Shown here one piece after another: positions 51,058 to 63,860 of a stretch of 64,000 nucleotides of DNA; the first letter of the stretch is position 1; every line of letters starts with the position of its first letter. Below the pieces are notes generated by a model. It was not told where the DNA came from. It worked only from the letters and a program-made list of their open reading frames with translations, and searched no databases. Position numbers and translations under genes: made by a program. Source of the stretch: Ooceraea biroi (lineage: Eukaryota > Arthropoda > Insecta > Hymenoptera > Formicidae); NCBI RefSeq assembly GCF_003672135.1, contig NC_039510.1:10540001-10604000 (forward strand). The letters are read 5' to 3'.

Positions 51058-54000
51058 ATGACCGATCAAAGCGGTAAGCCCGGAGTGATCAACTTTGGTG
51101 CCGGCCCGGCTAAACTGCCCCATGAGGTACGTTCGAGTCTTCTTTCATAATTTATATTAATAAAAATTGTCAAATTAATTAATCTCTTTTCAAAAATAAA
51201 TAGCCGTTTTTAAAACGAATTTTGTTAATGTTATATAAAAAATAGCTAATTATAAACTATATACATACATATTCTTTATATTATTTGGATTATAGATCAA
51301 AATGTATATGTATGTAACAAATTATTAAGTGCAAGATACAATATTCGTAAATAAAAAAATAAGAAAGAAAATTAAGATTAAATTTTAGAGATACTAATAC
51401 TGCCTTTGTTTCTTTTGCGATTTGGATTTTTATCTTAAGTTGCAATTCTATAGAATAAGATAGATGATATATATATATACAGAATACGTAGAAGGAAGAA
51501 TTGATAATTATTGCTGCGTAATGGTATAAAGTTACGGGTGCGTTCCAGCTGTAATTCGATCCAATTGACACGTTATGAATAGATATATATGCTTCACTGA
51601 GGTAATCAAGCAGCAAAACATGTTTACGTAAATAGCTTCAACATTGGCGCCGTTATAAGATTTTCAGTACTTGTTAGATAAAATTCTTGAAATATTAACA
51701 ATAAGTAATCATGCATATAATTATACATTATAAAATACATCAAACATAATATATCAGAAATGATTTTGTTTGTCTACATTGTACAAATAAATTGTAAGAA
51801 ATGACCATTAGTTTTACGAAAAATATGAACATCATTTGCGCAAATTTTATACTTTACAGTACAGAATATATACTGATAATTTCCGCGATTTATACAAAAT
51901 CTTTTTATTATTCCCGAATTTATCACAGCGAAAAAACAGCTGGGCAATTGGTACGTCATCATTGGTACATCATACATAAATAATCTAATCCTTCCCTTTA
52001 TACGATAAGCAGAAGTATGGAATAAATACTCGACGTAGCACTTTTTGCAATATCAAAGTGATCACATTGTAATCTGAAATTGATATGAAGTCGGTAAGAT
52101 AAACAGAGAGAATGCAGGTCAATCGCGTTCATTGAACTAGCGCGTATGCCGGTTAACCGGGATTTCTCGATCATTTGCAGGTTCTGAAAGACGTGCAGAA
52201 GGAATTACTGGCGTACGGAAACACGCAGATCAGCATTCTCGAATTAAGCCACCGGTCGAACGATTTCAAAAAAGTTATTGACGATGCGCAGGCTACGTTG
52301 CGAGATATTCTGTAAGTCTAAAAACAAAATCAAGTTGTTCACTGAATTGAAACCGAGTTTGAAAGTGCTGTGAACGCACTATTATAGTAATGTTATAACT
52401 TATGATGAAATAATAAACTGCAGCGATATCTTCACTATTGCACAATATTTCAAATTATATTTGAGATAAAAAAACTCGAATCATGTGATATCTGAGAATT
52501 CTCGAATTTAATATTTCGATGTTCCTAAGCATTTCGAACGATTTCTTTTTGATTTCTTAATGCAAATTTTACAATGGTCAAACGGTTAAAGGATTCAATT
52601 AATTAAATTTAAGATCTTTTTAATTCTGGAATTTAATAAATATATCCTGTTCCAAGTAAAAATATAGAAACATATATAAAAATCGCCATTAACTACGGAT
52701 TTTGACAAAAAACATTTCTTCTTTAAAGCAACATTCCCGACAACTATAAAATCCTGTTTATGCAAGGAGGCGGCACCGGAATATTCGCAGCAGTTCCGTT
52801 GAACATTATGAACACCGGCACCGCGGATTATTTAGTAACGGGTGAGAAAAAATTCTGCACATGGTGAATTTATAATTACTTGAAGCAACATGACGAATAA
52901 AAATATTTGTTTGTAGGCTCGTGGTCGGCGAAAGCGGCGAAGGAAGCGGCCAAGTACGGAAAAGTGAACATGGTACTGCCGAAAACGACGAAGTACACGG
53001 AAATCCCAGACCCGTCTACTTGGAACTTGAATCCGAACGCATCCTACGTTTACTATTGCGCCAATGAAACCGTCCATGGTAATTGAAATATTCTAAGCCT
53101 TCTCTTTGCTATCTCAATTATTTTTACGATTAATTCATTACGCGAATGCTGAAATAAATGAGTGCTTTCAGGAATCGAATTCGATTACGTTCCGGAGACG
53201 AACGGCGTGCCGCTTGTCGCCGACATGTCATCCAATATACTTACGAAGCCTCTCGACGTATCTAAAGTAAGGATCATACAAGATCATCTCGTACCGAGAC
53301 GATTGAGTTTGACGGATTTTGTATCACGCATGATCTCTCATCATTTCGACACTTTCTAACGATGTTGAAAAATTCCAACGCGTGATAGAACTGTTTGCGA
53401 TAACTCGTGTGTCGACACTATTTGCTCAGCTCACTATATATCTCTATATATTATTATTTATTTATTCCCTATATATTATTATATTTTTCGTTTGTATATT
53501 ATAATTTGCAAACCTGCAGTTTTACTTTTGTGTCAGTCTGCACGAAAATTTTATTTTCTACTTTTACTTTTTTGTGGAATTTTGCGGAGAAAGATAGATA
53601 AATGTCTTAAGAGTAGCAGTTTCTAAACAAAAATTTTACCTTCAAAACACTGTGCCATTACATCACACATTTTTCCAGTTTGGAATCATCTTTGCGGGCG
53701 CGCAGAAGAATATCGGACCGGCTGGTGTTGCCTTAGTGATCGTGCGAGACGACTTGCTCGGTCGTGCCATGGAGGTGTGCCCGACAGTGCTGAGTTTCAC
53801 TGTCATGGCAAACGATAATTCTCTTCATAACACACCGCCTGTTTTTCAGTGAGTGTTTCAGTCACTGAAATCAGTCACCTGATTTTAGAATCAATTTCTC
53901 CTCAACGAGAACCTCTATCAATACCAGGCCATTGATTGTTTCAGAATATACGTGGTAGGTTTGGTGTTTGAATGGATCAGAAAGCGCGGTGGGGTCGAAG

Positions 54001-54448
54001 GCATGCAGAATTTCGCGAGGAAGAAGAGCAACAAGATATACGACGTGATCGATAACTCGGGAGGCTTCTACACGTGTCCCATCAAGCTGGATTCGCGCAG
54101 TAAGATGAACATTCCGTTCAGGATAGGAAGCGGCAATGAGGAACTCGAGAAGGAATTTCTTTCTGGTGCCGCAGCTCGCGGTATGTTGCAGCTAAAGGGT
54201 CACAGGTGAATGGACAATTTTTAAACAATGCACGACGTTTACAATCGCGTGACATATTTTCCAAACATTATTTCAAGATTTTCTAATTTTATAATAGAAG
54301 AACAATATTTTATGAACACGGCCCTTTTAGATCTGTGGGTGGAATACGCGCGTCTTTGTACAACGCTGTCACGCAAGAAGAGGCGGAGACATTGGCCAAT
54401 TACATGAAGTCATTCTACAAGGAACACTACAACAAGGCTGGAAAATAA
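51058..54448 (+). CDS. Psat: Phosphoserine aminotransferase
   Basis: PLP enzyme of the phosphorylated serine pathway: 3-phosphohydroxypyruvate + glutamate to O-phosphoserine + 2-oxoglutarate. Exons: 51058-51126, 52181-52311, 52729-52841, 52917-53078, 53172-53266, 53679-53848, 53945-54205 and 54331-54448, giving 372 aa (human PSAT1 370). Every junction is GT-AG and phase-consistent. The start MTDQSGKPGVINFGAGPAKLP is typical. Further motifs: ELSHRS, LFMQGGGTGIFAAVPLN, YCANETVHG, PLVADMSSN and GIIFAGAQKNIGPAG, with the PLP Schiff-base lysine at residue 200, the same number as in human PSAT1. The C-terminus (SVGGIRASLYNAVT...YMKSFYKEH) is complete. The start codon is in a mixed-composition 5' region. 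Confidence 0.97.
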
Positions 54449-54617
54449 TATAACTTCGAATACTCGAAAAGATAATTTTATTATTTTTTCGATTATAAAA
54501 GTATCAAGTTTGAACAAAACATTTAAAGAAGAAAAAATGTTTCTTGTAAATACATGTTTGTATGTCCTATATAGAACTTTTGTATACAACAATTTTTCAC
54601 GTACAATACATTGCGAA

Positions 54618-54633
54618 TTTATTGGTCTTTATT
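54618..54633 (-). terminator. MESH1 poly(A) signals
   Basis: Two AATAAA hexamers on the minus strand (54618-54623 and 54628-54633) lie about 35-50 bp after the MESH1 stop codon. Only 170 bp separates them from the end of the PSAT coding sequence on the other strand. Confidence 0.5.
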
Positions 54634-54668
54634 TTTTACTGCATTTATATTTTTACCGACTGTTCTGT

Positions 54669-55582
54669 TCAGGAATTTTCTTCGGATCGAGTTATGTGGC
54701 GCGCAAATAGATTGTCTAGCTCTTTTTCCAAATTGGAATTTGTTTGACGACATCCATGTACAACGGCTTTTGCCCACTAGAGTAAATAAGATATACTGAG
54801 ATAGAATATTTTCTCTTCTATAATATTTGCCCTTAGCTCAGCAGCTTTTTTTACTTGCCGGCAGAAATATTTTACCTTAAAGTATTCCTTCACTCTTTCA
54901 TTTGTCCAACCAATGGGTGTACTCCTTTCGAGATCTCTCAAGTTGTACAATTTATCAGCCAATTTTACAAGTTTTGCTTCCCGGGACAAATGAGGAGCGT
55001 GTTGTACTTGCAATCGTTTACGTTCGGCTTTGGGCAATGTCTTATCATCAGTTACTTCTCGAACCACCTGACAAACTTCACGTCCAAATTCTCTTTCTAT
55101 TTCCTCAAATGTAGTGTCCGTGTCTTCCACGGTATCATGTAAAATCGCTGCTAGAATTACTATCGAGTCAAAAACCTTGCCTTCTTGAATCAAAATGTTT
55201 GCAACTCCTAAAAAGGACATTAAATCAGTTACACATGCTGCGCTGCAAACAAAGTTCCAAAAATCGCTTTCCTTTACAATCTCTTTTAATTTAGAATAAC
55301 TTTTCTGCTTAAAAGAAATTTTATTAGACTGCCACTTTTAAATTTCATAATTTTCAGCATTACGTTTATGAAAGTGTCAAACAGCATACTATCAATAAGT
55401 TAAAAGATTATAATGCATATATCACTCATATTAAGATAATGCGTGATTGAACCTAGAGGATGGTTTATGTATGGTGTTTGATCAACATCTTTTCTTCTTT
55501 GATTTCGATGTTTTTCTGCAGCAAAATTAACACATTTTATTATTAGTGCTAGCAATTCATGTTCATTAGTCAAAGCATCCAT
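54669..55582 (-). CDS. HDDC3: MESH1 / HDDC3, metazoan SpoT-type hydrolase
   Basis: HD-domain hydrolase related to bacterial SpoT; it hydrolyses ppGpp and NADPH in vitro and affects starvation responses in flies. Exons on the minus strand: 55582-55453, 55207-54876 and 54776-54669, giving 189 aa. I start at MDALTNEHELL (55582); an upstream in-frame Met at 55633 would add 17 residues with no family match. Metal and catalytic residues of the HD site are intact: H41 (INHP), H67-D68 (ILHDTVEDTD), E71, D72 and D128 (KLADKLYNL). RNQRRKD and TDDKTLPK also match the family. The last exon, after CTCTAG, encodes WAKAVVHGCRQTN...LEKELDNLF and extends to RHITRSEENS. Reading past the exon 2 donor gives a false, unconserved tail. 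Tail-to-tail with PSAT and head-to-head with ZNF830. Confidence 0.95.
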
Positions 55583-56028
55583 TTTCTTTATTTTCTGTGC
55601 TTCTTCTATATTCTTGAAATATTCCACATACAATTATCCTACAAAGTAGCTACAATTAACTCAAAATAAAGAAGTTTTATACATTGTTAAAGTAATTAAA
55701 TGCAGGATTTAATAATTACAATATAATGCGCAATGCTATCTTTTAGAAGTCACAGTACACGTAATATCACACAGTCATGTAATATATCACAGTCATTGAC
55801 TTTACACATATCGACCAGTCTTTCCTATGTAACAGATAGAGGACGATGGGTTTTTTTAAGATTTAAGAAAAACTTAGAGCGTTTTCTACTCACGGTCTCA
55901 CAGACAGCTGTGTTCCAATGCTCATTGATCTGCTCTGAATGCAGCCATCTCGTCGGTGACGAGAGCCAACACATAACCTATAAATTGTTGTCTACAGCTC
56001 GTTGTTGGTAGTGATTAATCAAGTGAAA
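55583..56028. promoter_or_regulatory. Divergent promoter region between MESH1 and ZNF830 homologue
   Basis: Only 446 bp separates the two start codons on opposite strands. The interval has mixed composition and no clear TATA box, as expected of a shared housekeeping promoter. A plus-strand open frame across it has no conservation signal. Confidence 0.5.
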
Positions 56029-57297
56029 ATGTCGTTGGAAAAAAGAAAAGTAACGCAGAATGATCTGCGTAAAGCAATGAATGAACACAAGAAGAAAATT
56101 GGTGCAGTCAAAAAGATCGATTCACCGTTAGCAAAATATCCTTTTTATAATCTTGTTGTGCGAAGAGGTTAACTTGCTATTTCATTTCAAAACAAACGTA
56201 TTTTAATATATTACATTTAACTTAATAATTAATTTAACTGATGCGTTATTGGAATTATTATATATATATTTTCGGTTTCATCACAATTTTATTTTTTAAA
56301 TTCTTTAGTACTTACTGCAAACGTCTTATTCCAACGACTTGTGTTAAATAAGTGACAAATAAATGATTAATTGATGTGTTCATTAGAATAAAATGATTAT
56401 CATTCATATTTATTATCAATAAGTAAATTGTTAATTGTTAATATAATTTAATTAGCACAATTGATATCCTTAACATTATTGAAAACACGTATACAGATGC
56501 GGGACAACTTATGTGCATTTTGTGCAAGTCAGTTGTACGCAGCGAGACAGTTTGGCCTGTTCACTTAAATTCGAAAGTACACAAAGAAAATATTGAGTTA
56601 GCAAAAAGAACTAAACTCGAAACAGAGAACACTGCAAGGCCATCTAATACCATTCCACCATTCAAAAGGCCTTGTTCTCCATCTGAACATACTTCTGTAA
56701 ATAAAAAGATAAAGGGAATATTGAAAAATTCTACTCAGACGGTACCAAAAACTAGCTCAAACTTGCCAGCAGATTTCTTTGATAATAATTCAGAACAAAC
56801 CAACAGTGGATCTGTTCCCATACAAAAATTGAAGAACAAAACTTCTGTTGTTAATACAAATGCAGATGTACAAAACATGGAAGTAAAAGAAGAAAAAGAG
56901 AAAGAGAAGGAGAAGGAGAAAGTAAAGGATCCAAATCAAGCTGCTCTTCCAGAGGGATTTTTTGATGATCCAGTGATGGATGCTAAAGTAAGTTAAAGCG
57001 AGTGAAACTGTTTGAATCAAATTTAGAGTGAAAATATTTTTACTTTATCATTTCATGTTATTAACTTGCTTTTAGGTCCGTAACGTCGAATACAAAGATC
57101 CCATCGAGGAAGAATGGGAAAAATTCCAGAAAGAAATTAAGGAAGAAACTGCGCAGTCTGCGCAAATTATTGCTGATGATCAGGAAGAAGCAACGACAGA
57201 AAGACAGTTGGATGAAATTGAGGAACAAATGAGACACTGGTCTAGGTAAGTGCATTTTTAAAATTTAATTAGTAGAATGTCTTAATAAATTAATAAT

Positions 57298-57328
<31 letters not shown>

Positions 57329-57510
57329 AGAAATATGTATATTAATTAAAAATTAATTTTTATAAAAGGGTAATGGATCTTGTAAAACGCATGGAACAAG
57401 TGCAAAATACCGACAGGAAGCAGGAGAATATCGACGATGATGTATCGAGCGGGGACGAAGCAGAGTTTGATGAATTTCTCGACTGGAGAGCGAAGAATTC
57501 GTATAAATAA
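56029..57510 (+). CDS. ZNF830: Zinc finger protein 830 homologue
   Basis: Nuclear C2H2-type protein of the ZNF830/OMCG1 family, linked in vertebrates to pre-mRNA splicing factors and genome maintenance. Exons: 56029-56135, 56489-56987, 57076-57245 and 57369-57510, giving 305 aa (human 372). The N-terminus (KVTQNDLRKAMNEHKKKI ... DSPLAK) matches the family. The first intron is not GT-AG: with an AT-AC intron the frame gives SPLAKYTDAGQLMCILC, parallel to the human SPFAKYNRLGQL. The zinc finger uses C45, C48, H61 and H67. Family LP-x-x-FFD motifs appear twice (LPADFFDN, LPEGFFDDP). An EKEKEKEK acidic-basic run precedes the C-terminal coiled coil (EEEWEKFQKEI ... QLDEIEEQMRHW). The end, EFDEFLDWRAKNSYK, is conserved. 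Confidence 0.93.
56136..56488 (+). other. AT-AC (U12-type) intron in the ZNF830 homologue
   Basis: The intron starts ATATCCTTTTT, the consensus U12 AT-AC donor, and ends in AC at 56487-56488. TCCTTAAC at 56467-56474 matches the U12 branch-site consensus TTCCTTRAY; the presumed branch A (56473) is 15 nt from the acceptor, inside the usual 10-20 nt window. Removing exactly these 353 bases joins AA to G as Lys and restores the conserved KY..AGQL frame. No GT donor nearby gives a readable junction. Confidence 0.88.
57301..57331. repeat. (GA)n microsatellite in the last ZNF830 intron
   Basis: GA repeat with two GGGA interruptions between ZNF830 exons 3 and 4. Confidence 0.8.
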
Positions 57511-57777
57511 AATAATTGGTATGTCTAGCGATTTTGTAAATATATTAAACTGTACTCTCTCTTTATAAGAAAATTATTTATATAAAGTTAAAAATTTTCT
57601 AAATCTTGTTCTTTTCTATATCTGTCACAATCTCTCCCTTAGTTGTTATAAGAAATATACAATAAAATTAATACATGATCACGTACAGTAATTCTCAAAA
57701 TAAGTTTCTATCACATAGGAGATGAAAGATCAAATCGATGCAACTCTTACACACAGTGTATTAAGATTTTATTAAAA

Positions 57778-57783
57778 CGAATT
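57778..57783 (-). terminator. Candidate minus-strand poly(A) signal
   Basis: AATAAA on the minus strand, followed (leftward) by T/G-rich text. It could end a transcript entering from the right and would make it convergent with ZNF830. Confidence 0.25.
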
Positions 57784-60689
57784 TGGAGAGTCAGAATATA
57801 ATTGAGTTTCAGATACATTTGGTATAGATTATTCGTTAATCGTTCGTAAGCTAATATAATATGAAAAGTATGATATAAAGATTACGAGATATGCTAAGCC
57901 GCTAATAAAGTATAGATAATTACGATGTAGGTCATATAGTTTGACAATATTCACCTTTCTTTTGTATATATATAACCGGACCTTATAAAATACTGAGGAT
58001 TGGAAAAAGAGGGACTCGCGTATATTTTACCCGCACCCAATCACACCGCTACACTATAAACCGCGCCGCTACAGCTCGACGCGCTTTCAGATTACACGTG
58101 TCCGATACGAATTTTCCAATGATACTTGAAACGCAATTGCAAGTGAATTTCTTGGGGATTCCGGTTGCTGCCTAAAAACTGTCGCTACATAGATATCCTT
58201 AGAGATTATTAGTATAATTAGCGTTGTAATACAGAGCTTATTCTTAGACTTACTCATCGCGTAAGTTCGCAATTATGTTTAGATCAAAGCGACCTACGCG
58301 TTATCGATGCGTTTAGAGATATACATGTCATATTTTTTTTGGTATTTTAAACGCATATTATTATAAAGTTATATATTTATATCCTATCATCAGATCACAA
58401 TGTGTCGTGAGTACCGTTGACGATCTGCTACTCGAGCAACGGTAAGACAGACAGAGGTGGTTCTATCTATCTCGTGGATAACAGTAAATGCAAGCGTAAA
58501 GTTTAGAGGATATACGTAATACGATTTAGCGATTCGCGAAAGCTTAATAATAGAATATTTAATGTATACGCATACCGCATAGTCTCTCAAGGGCAAGCAG
58601 TTTTAGCGCTTAGATTAGGATCTTACGTAAGAAGAAACGACTTATCCTCTGTTACTTAAAAATACAATCGCGCAGTAATTAGCATTTATCGTATAAGAGT
58701 AGCATTACGATATCAGGGGTGACGATATCCGTGCTGAATTTGAAGATACAGAAAAATACCGTAAATTTAGAAATTTCGTGGAAGCATTGCACTCGATGAA
58801 AGATCGTTTTTTCGTGGTCACAAAGAATATTTGTCGAGCGTGATCGCGATCGCGTCCGTCGTCGATCATCGTTTACGGCAAACGCATCGATCAACCGCAT
58901 CATACCTCTCTTGCAGATCGGATCGTCATTGTACTCTCTAATTTTTTGATCACGATGATCTGACGCGCATCCACGACGTCTTGGACACCCGCGACACGCT
59001 AGACTGAAACTAGTCGATCAAAGTGGATCAGATCAGCGAAGATCTTACTCGGAATTTACTCAAGCTTCGCACATGCTCTACTTAGAATGTCTAGCTCTTT
59101 GTCTTTTCTACGTTTGCTGATCACTCTCCTCTTATCGCGACTATACGTTGGTCAAGGATTGTAGATTACTTTTCTGTGTGGTTCTCGTAATATTTCAGCC
59201 TCGAGCGTTTCAGAGAAACATTTCGTAGGAATTGACGATGATCCAAACACTTCCCCATATTTAGATCACGACGTCAATCCTCATTACGCTGTTCGCAGCA
59301 TTATCCGTGCCTCGCATCGATATCGAGAAAATCATCGAGTGTTCTAATCTACAGTCATCATCATCGCGATCGGTTTAGTCGTCAAAACGATCGTAACTGC
59401 ATCGGCAGTTACGGATTCGTCGATTTACGAGATTACAGTGGATCGGTTTGGCACGCGATAATGCGCAATGCAAAACACTTCTACGTAGATGCATACCACA
59501 GCTAACAGCTAGGGCCTAATCTCCCGTTTAAGAGTGGTTCAGCGAATAATAATGCCCGGGAGCTGGCGATTAAACGCGAAACTAGCTGATTAATACGATA
59601 CACGCCTGGAGATTTGCTGCATAAAATGAAGTTGTTCCTAATAAGTGAATGTCGCAATGTGTATTCACTGATCTACGTTTATCGTCGACTTGTTTGGAAT
59701 AAATCAATCTGTCGAACTACGAAGAGAATCACTTTTTACGCGAGACCATCGACGTTACAAAATATATAATTGTTAGAAAATGTTACCCTTATTATCATCG
59801 AGCTTCTGCCGAGAAACGATCGTAGAGAGTGTGCAAAATCGTGTGACTTAATACCTTACGCATTAAAGTTTAGAGACTTACAAAAGTGAGCGAGTGTCTT
59901 CGAGTGATAGAGAATAGGCACTCTGCTTGTGTTCCATTTCTACGTTTTCGTCATCTTCATTTTTCTTTCTTCCTTCATTTAAAGGCGGAGAGAAAGGTCT
60001 GTGCGCGAAACTTGCTCATAAATATAATACTCGTTACAAGTGATATCGAGTTAGTGGTACTTAGAGTACACTTTCGCATCGTCAAAGCGTCAGCTATATC
60101 GTAAGGATTAATTATCCTAAAACAAAAAGAAAAGAAACGGCTCACTCGCTCGCCATCGTCGCGCTACCGATGGGCCGCGTGATCCATCTAGATTTTTTGT
60201 AGATTGTTACGCGATCGGTAGATCGTGCGGGTGTCCTATGACTAACGACTTAGTTTTATCTATACTGTAACACGCTAAATGTAAACGCTAAAGAAGTCGC
60301 CCGAAGTCCCACCGATCCTGGAACAGAAACCTTCCCCAAATTTCGTTTCGGGATCGATTCGATTTCCCGGTGACGTCGATTAAACTTCTGATTGATTAAT
60401 TATCCAATCTTACTCGCTAAATTCTTAAAACTTTGCCGGACTCACATATACACATACGCATACGCATACATCCCTTACAGCGAAAAATCGCGCGACGACG
60501 AAGCTCACGCCTCGCCGTATATACGCGTCTACATTAAAAATACTATTAATAATAATAATGTTTCTCCAAGTGTGGATCCACCGGATGGTCGTAAGACATA
60601 TGCTATGAAAATGACAAATTTAAACGCAGACGATGTCAGGTGCGGGATGATAATACCTAAGCGAGTCGTTTGCTCCGCGTGAGAGCAAT

Positions 60690-60775
60690 TATAACAGAGA
60701 CAGTAATTATAATTATAATGATAGTAACAGTGATAGCGACAGTAATAGTGATAGTGATAAACGATAACAATAATC
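60690..60775. repeat. Degenerate AGTGATAG / AGTAATA repeat
   Basis: Short imperfect repeats of the type GTAACAGTGATAGCGACAGT, GTGATAGTGATA and related units. Confidence 0.6.
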
Positions 60776-60933
60776 GTACGACAATGCTCGCGAGAACAAT
60801 CGCGGCTACGTATTGCACACGGATCACAGAGTGGAGAAAGTCGCTATAGGCGTCACAGAAGTAATCTACAAATAGTGCAAATAGTGCCAAGCTTTCATTA
60901 AATTATATTCATTTTTTCGTGTGTCTGTGTGGG

Positions 60934-61046
60934 TGTATATATATATATATATGCATTTATATATATATATCTGTATTTTTATTATATTTTATAGATCATT
61001 TCGCGCGATACGTGCGTGAACGTATATATATATATATATATATTTA
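60934..61046. repeat. (TA)n microsatellites
   Basis: Three TA runs (about 60936-60952, 60959-60970 and 61024-61042) within 110 bp. They create a spurious Ile/Tyr-rich open frame. Confidence 0.85.
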
Positions 61047-62581
61047 TTTATTCATTTATTTATATTTCATATGCATCTCTGTACTCGTAATAAATATTCG
61101 ATCAGTAAATTTAGACTCTATCACACTATAAACGCGACAGCGCAGGCACTAAGTTGCTGAGATACAATCGTACTGGGCTAATCACCGCTCGTAATTCGCC
61201 CTCCCAATTCAATTGTACGGATTGCAAGCTTCCGATGTCAAGATATCAAGATATATCCTTGTGCGATTAATAAGTTATTTGTATATAAAGAGTCGCGTGT
61301 CTGTTGGGACATGTGTTCAATCGTGACGCCTTTGGTCGCTCTACACGCGAACTTCAATCGATAGATCGCCGGACATCTAATAGAAATCTAATAGTTTCCC
61401 GTTGGACGTGATAAATGCGCACACGACATCCACTGGTCGTACATATTGTATGAAAGATTGTTGTACTACTTCTAACAAAGTTAATTAACGGAAGTCGTTT
61501 CTAACGACCAAGATGTGCCGCGAACGCGTATAATCTCAAATAAAATGCAGCCTATGTGTGTCGCAGAGAATAAAGGGATTACCGGAGACGAAAACAGCAA
61601 TAAAAGACAAGCTTGCAGCTATTGGCGAGATTTCCACAATTCTAAAATGTGTCCTAAAACTGTGCGTGAGCAATATACGCACTCCTTGAACTATCGCAAT
61701 AACAGGTAAATTATATTTCTTAGGATTCTCATTCATGTATTCATAATTCATCCTTATATTTTAAGATCATCCTAAATTTAATTTTGAGATACTTGGTAGC
61801 TAAAAACGCTTCATTGGTATCTAATGACTATACTCAAGACGATCTAATTATAAGAACAGACTATGAACAATATCATCTATAATATCCGTATTGTCCCTTC
61901 ATCTCTTCATCTTGCCTAATCTTGTCTCACCGTTAATGAAGAAGAAAAAGTTTTCGATTGGATTAGTAATTGCACGCTACGCTAATCGACATTGCCAATA
62001 TCATATTCTCAATATCAGGATTCAAGCGAACATTTCCACGGCTAATGTCAGATTTATTCTCGGCCCAACGAACGTGCCGTGAATATTGATCTCCAAGTCT
62101 CGCATATCTAATTACTCGCGAGCTCAGCATTAGTGATAAGCTTGGCTGCGAAAATTGTGCCCAAGAGACTATTTTATCATGTAGATATCGCAGATACTAG
62201 ACGTCGAAATGCATCATCGTGATACATGAAGTGAAACGTGGAATACTATTGTGCATGAGTCTACAGTGTGGTCGTTCCAATTAATAATTTTCTATTAGCG
62301 CATTATCGCTTGTATAATTCATCATAAACGTGCACGGTGCTCTTAATCTCGCCGTTGAACGGTAAACTACATTTTTAAGAAAGAGGGAAGAATTCGATTC
62401 GGCTAGAGTTCCTCGAATAAAATTTCTCAAAATTCCTCAGAGCTTCCCAAATCTCGTGATTTCTTCGATTTTCCTCCTGCACGACAGTACGCAATATACG
62501 TATCTTACAGGGAGATATACATTTTCCAAAATGGATAAGAAAAGCCTCTAAATTGTCATGTTTGAAATTTCATTGTTCGTT

Positions 62582-62623
62582 ATTTAATATGAATATTACA
62601 ATATTTAATATGAATATTACAAT
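62582..62623. repeat. Perfect 21-bp tandem duplication
   Basis: ATTTAATATGAATATTACAAT occurs twice back to back without mismatch (21 bp each). Confidence 0.85.
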
Positions 62624-63832
62624 AAACTCTTCGAAATAAGCGGGAGAGAGAGAAGCTTCTTCAACAGGAAATTCCCTATATTGTGAAAATTCGGCCAAGC
62701 ACGCTATTTTTCCTCCCTCTAAGAGAAACTTGTGCATCTTCAGAGAATACTGCCTACTCGTGCTCTGATACGTCTAATTAATTGCGATTACCGTTAAGTG
62801 CTACGATTGTATGGTCAGATGTGCTTAATTACCGCCGCGTGGCACCGTCTTAGCGAATCTTATAACGAATCTGGCGACGCACCCTTTTTTAAATTTCGCA
62901 CTTCCGAGGGAGGTGTCACGTTGGACACTCTCCTCTGGTCCCTATCGCGTTGGCTTGTCGCGATCCAATCGAGTCGCAGCGTCACTTTCGTAAAGGATTA
63001 ATAATCAATAATCATACTGCGATCGTCATCCTCCCGCGTCTCGACGGCGCGGCGTCGCACCGGAAAAACTTTCAGGGAAAAGGCTTGCGCATTTGATCGC
63101 AAATGTTGATCATTGCTTCGACAATAAGAATGACTGTCCTCGCTTCCTTCGATCCTTAACGCAATCCGTGATCAATATCAGCCAAAAAACTTGGTACTCC
63201 TTGGTAAATTACGTGTCTCTTGTATCTTCCTTCCGATAATGGAGAACCATAATGGAGATCAGCTGCTGCATGGACCAGTAATTTATTTGGTCATGCAATC
63301 GCTGCTTTCCATTATGGCATTTCTTGCTTTCTCAACAGATCATTATATTATTTTCTTTCTCGATGTATTCCTTTATTCCGCAGAATATTCCACAAGCGCC
63401 TATCATGTTGTCTCCAGCGTTCTTACGCAATCTTGATATATTGGCGTACGATAATACCAATTGCACGACTGTGTCTCCGTTAAAACAGAACGATCGAATG
63501 CGGTGCCAAAACCGCTTGGTCCGAAAAGTGTTCACGTTACTGATGAGCAAAATTGTCCATCGCAATGTAATTATCACGTTGGCGCGCATCCTAAAACGAT
63601 TGCAACAGTTACCACGAAGCGAAGCAACGGGCGACAAGATCGCCTTGATAGTCGAACAAGCAACGAAGTTATAGCGTAATTGTATAAAGAGATATGATAA
63701 TTTCTCCATTTCCTTCGAGCGCTGCTGCGCCGGTTAGCTAAAAGTGCTTTCTTAGCGGCATTCTCATTCAATGGAGTGTCTTCTATGGTATCTTCTAGGA
63801 TATCTCGTACAACTCAAATGTATCGAATGTGA

Positions 63833-63860
63833 CTGTGTGTGCGTGTGTGTGTGTGTGTGA
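63833..63860. repeat. (GT)n microsatellite
   Basis: GT repeat interrupted once by GC. Confidence 0.85.

Noticed and set aside
54855..55142. Plus-strand frames of 70-95 codons
   Set aside because: Antisense to MESH1 exon 2.
60919..61131. 70-codon frame rich in Ile and Tyr
   Set aside because: Translation of TA microsatellites.
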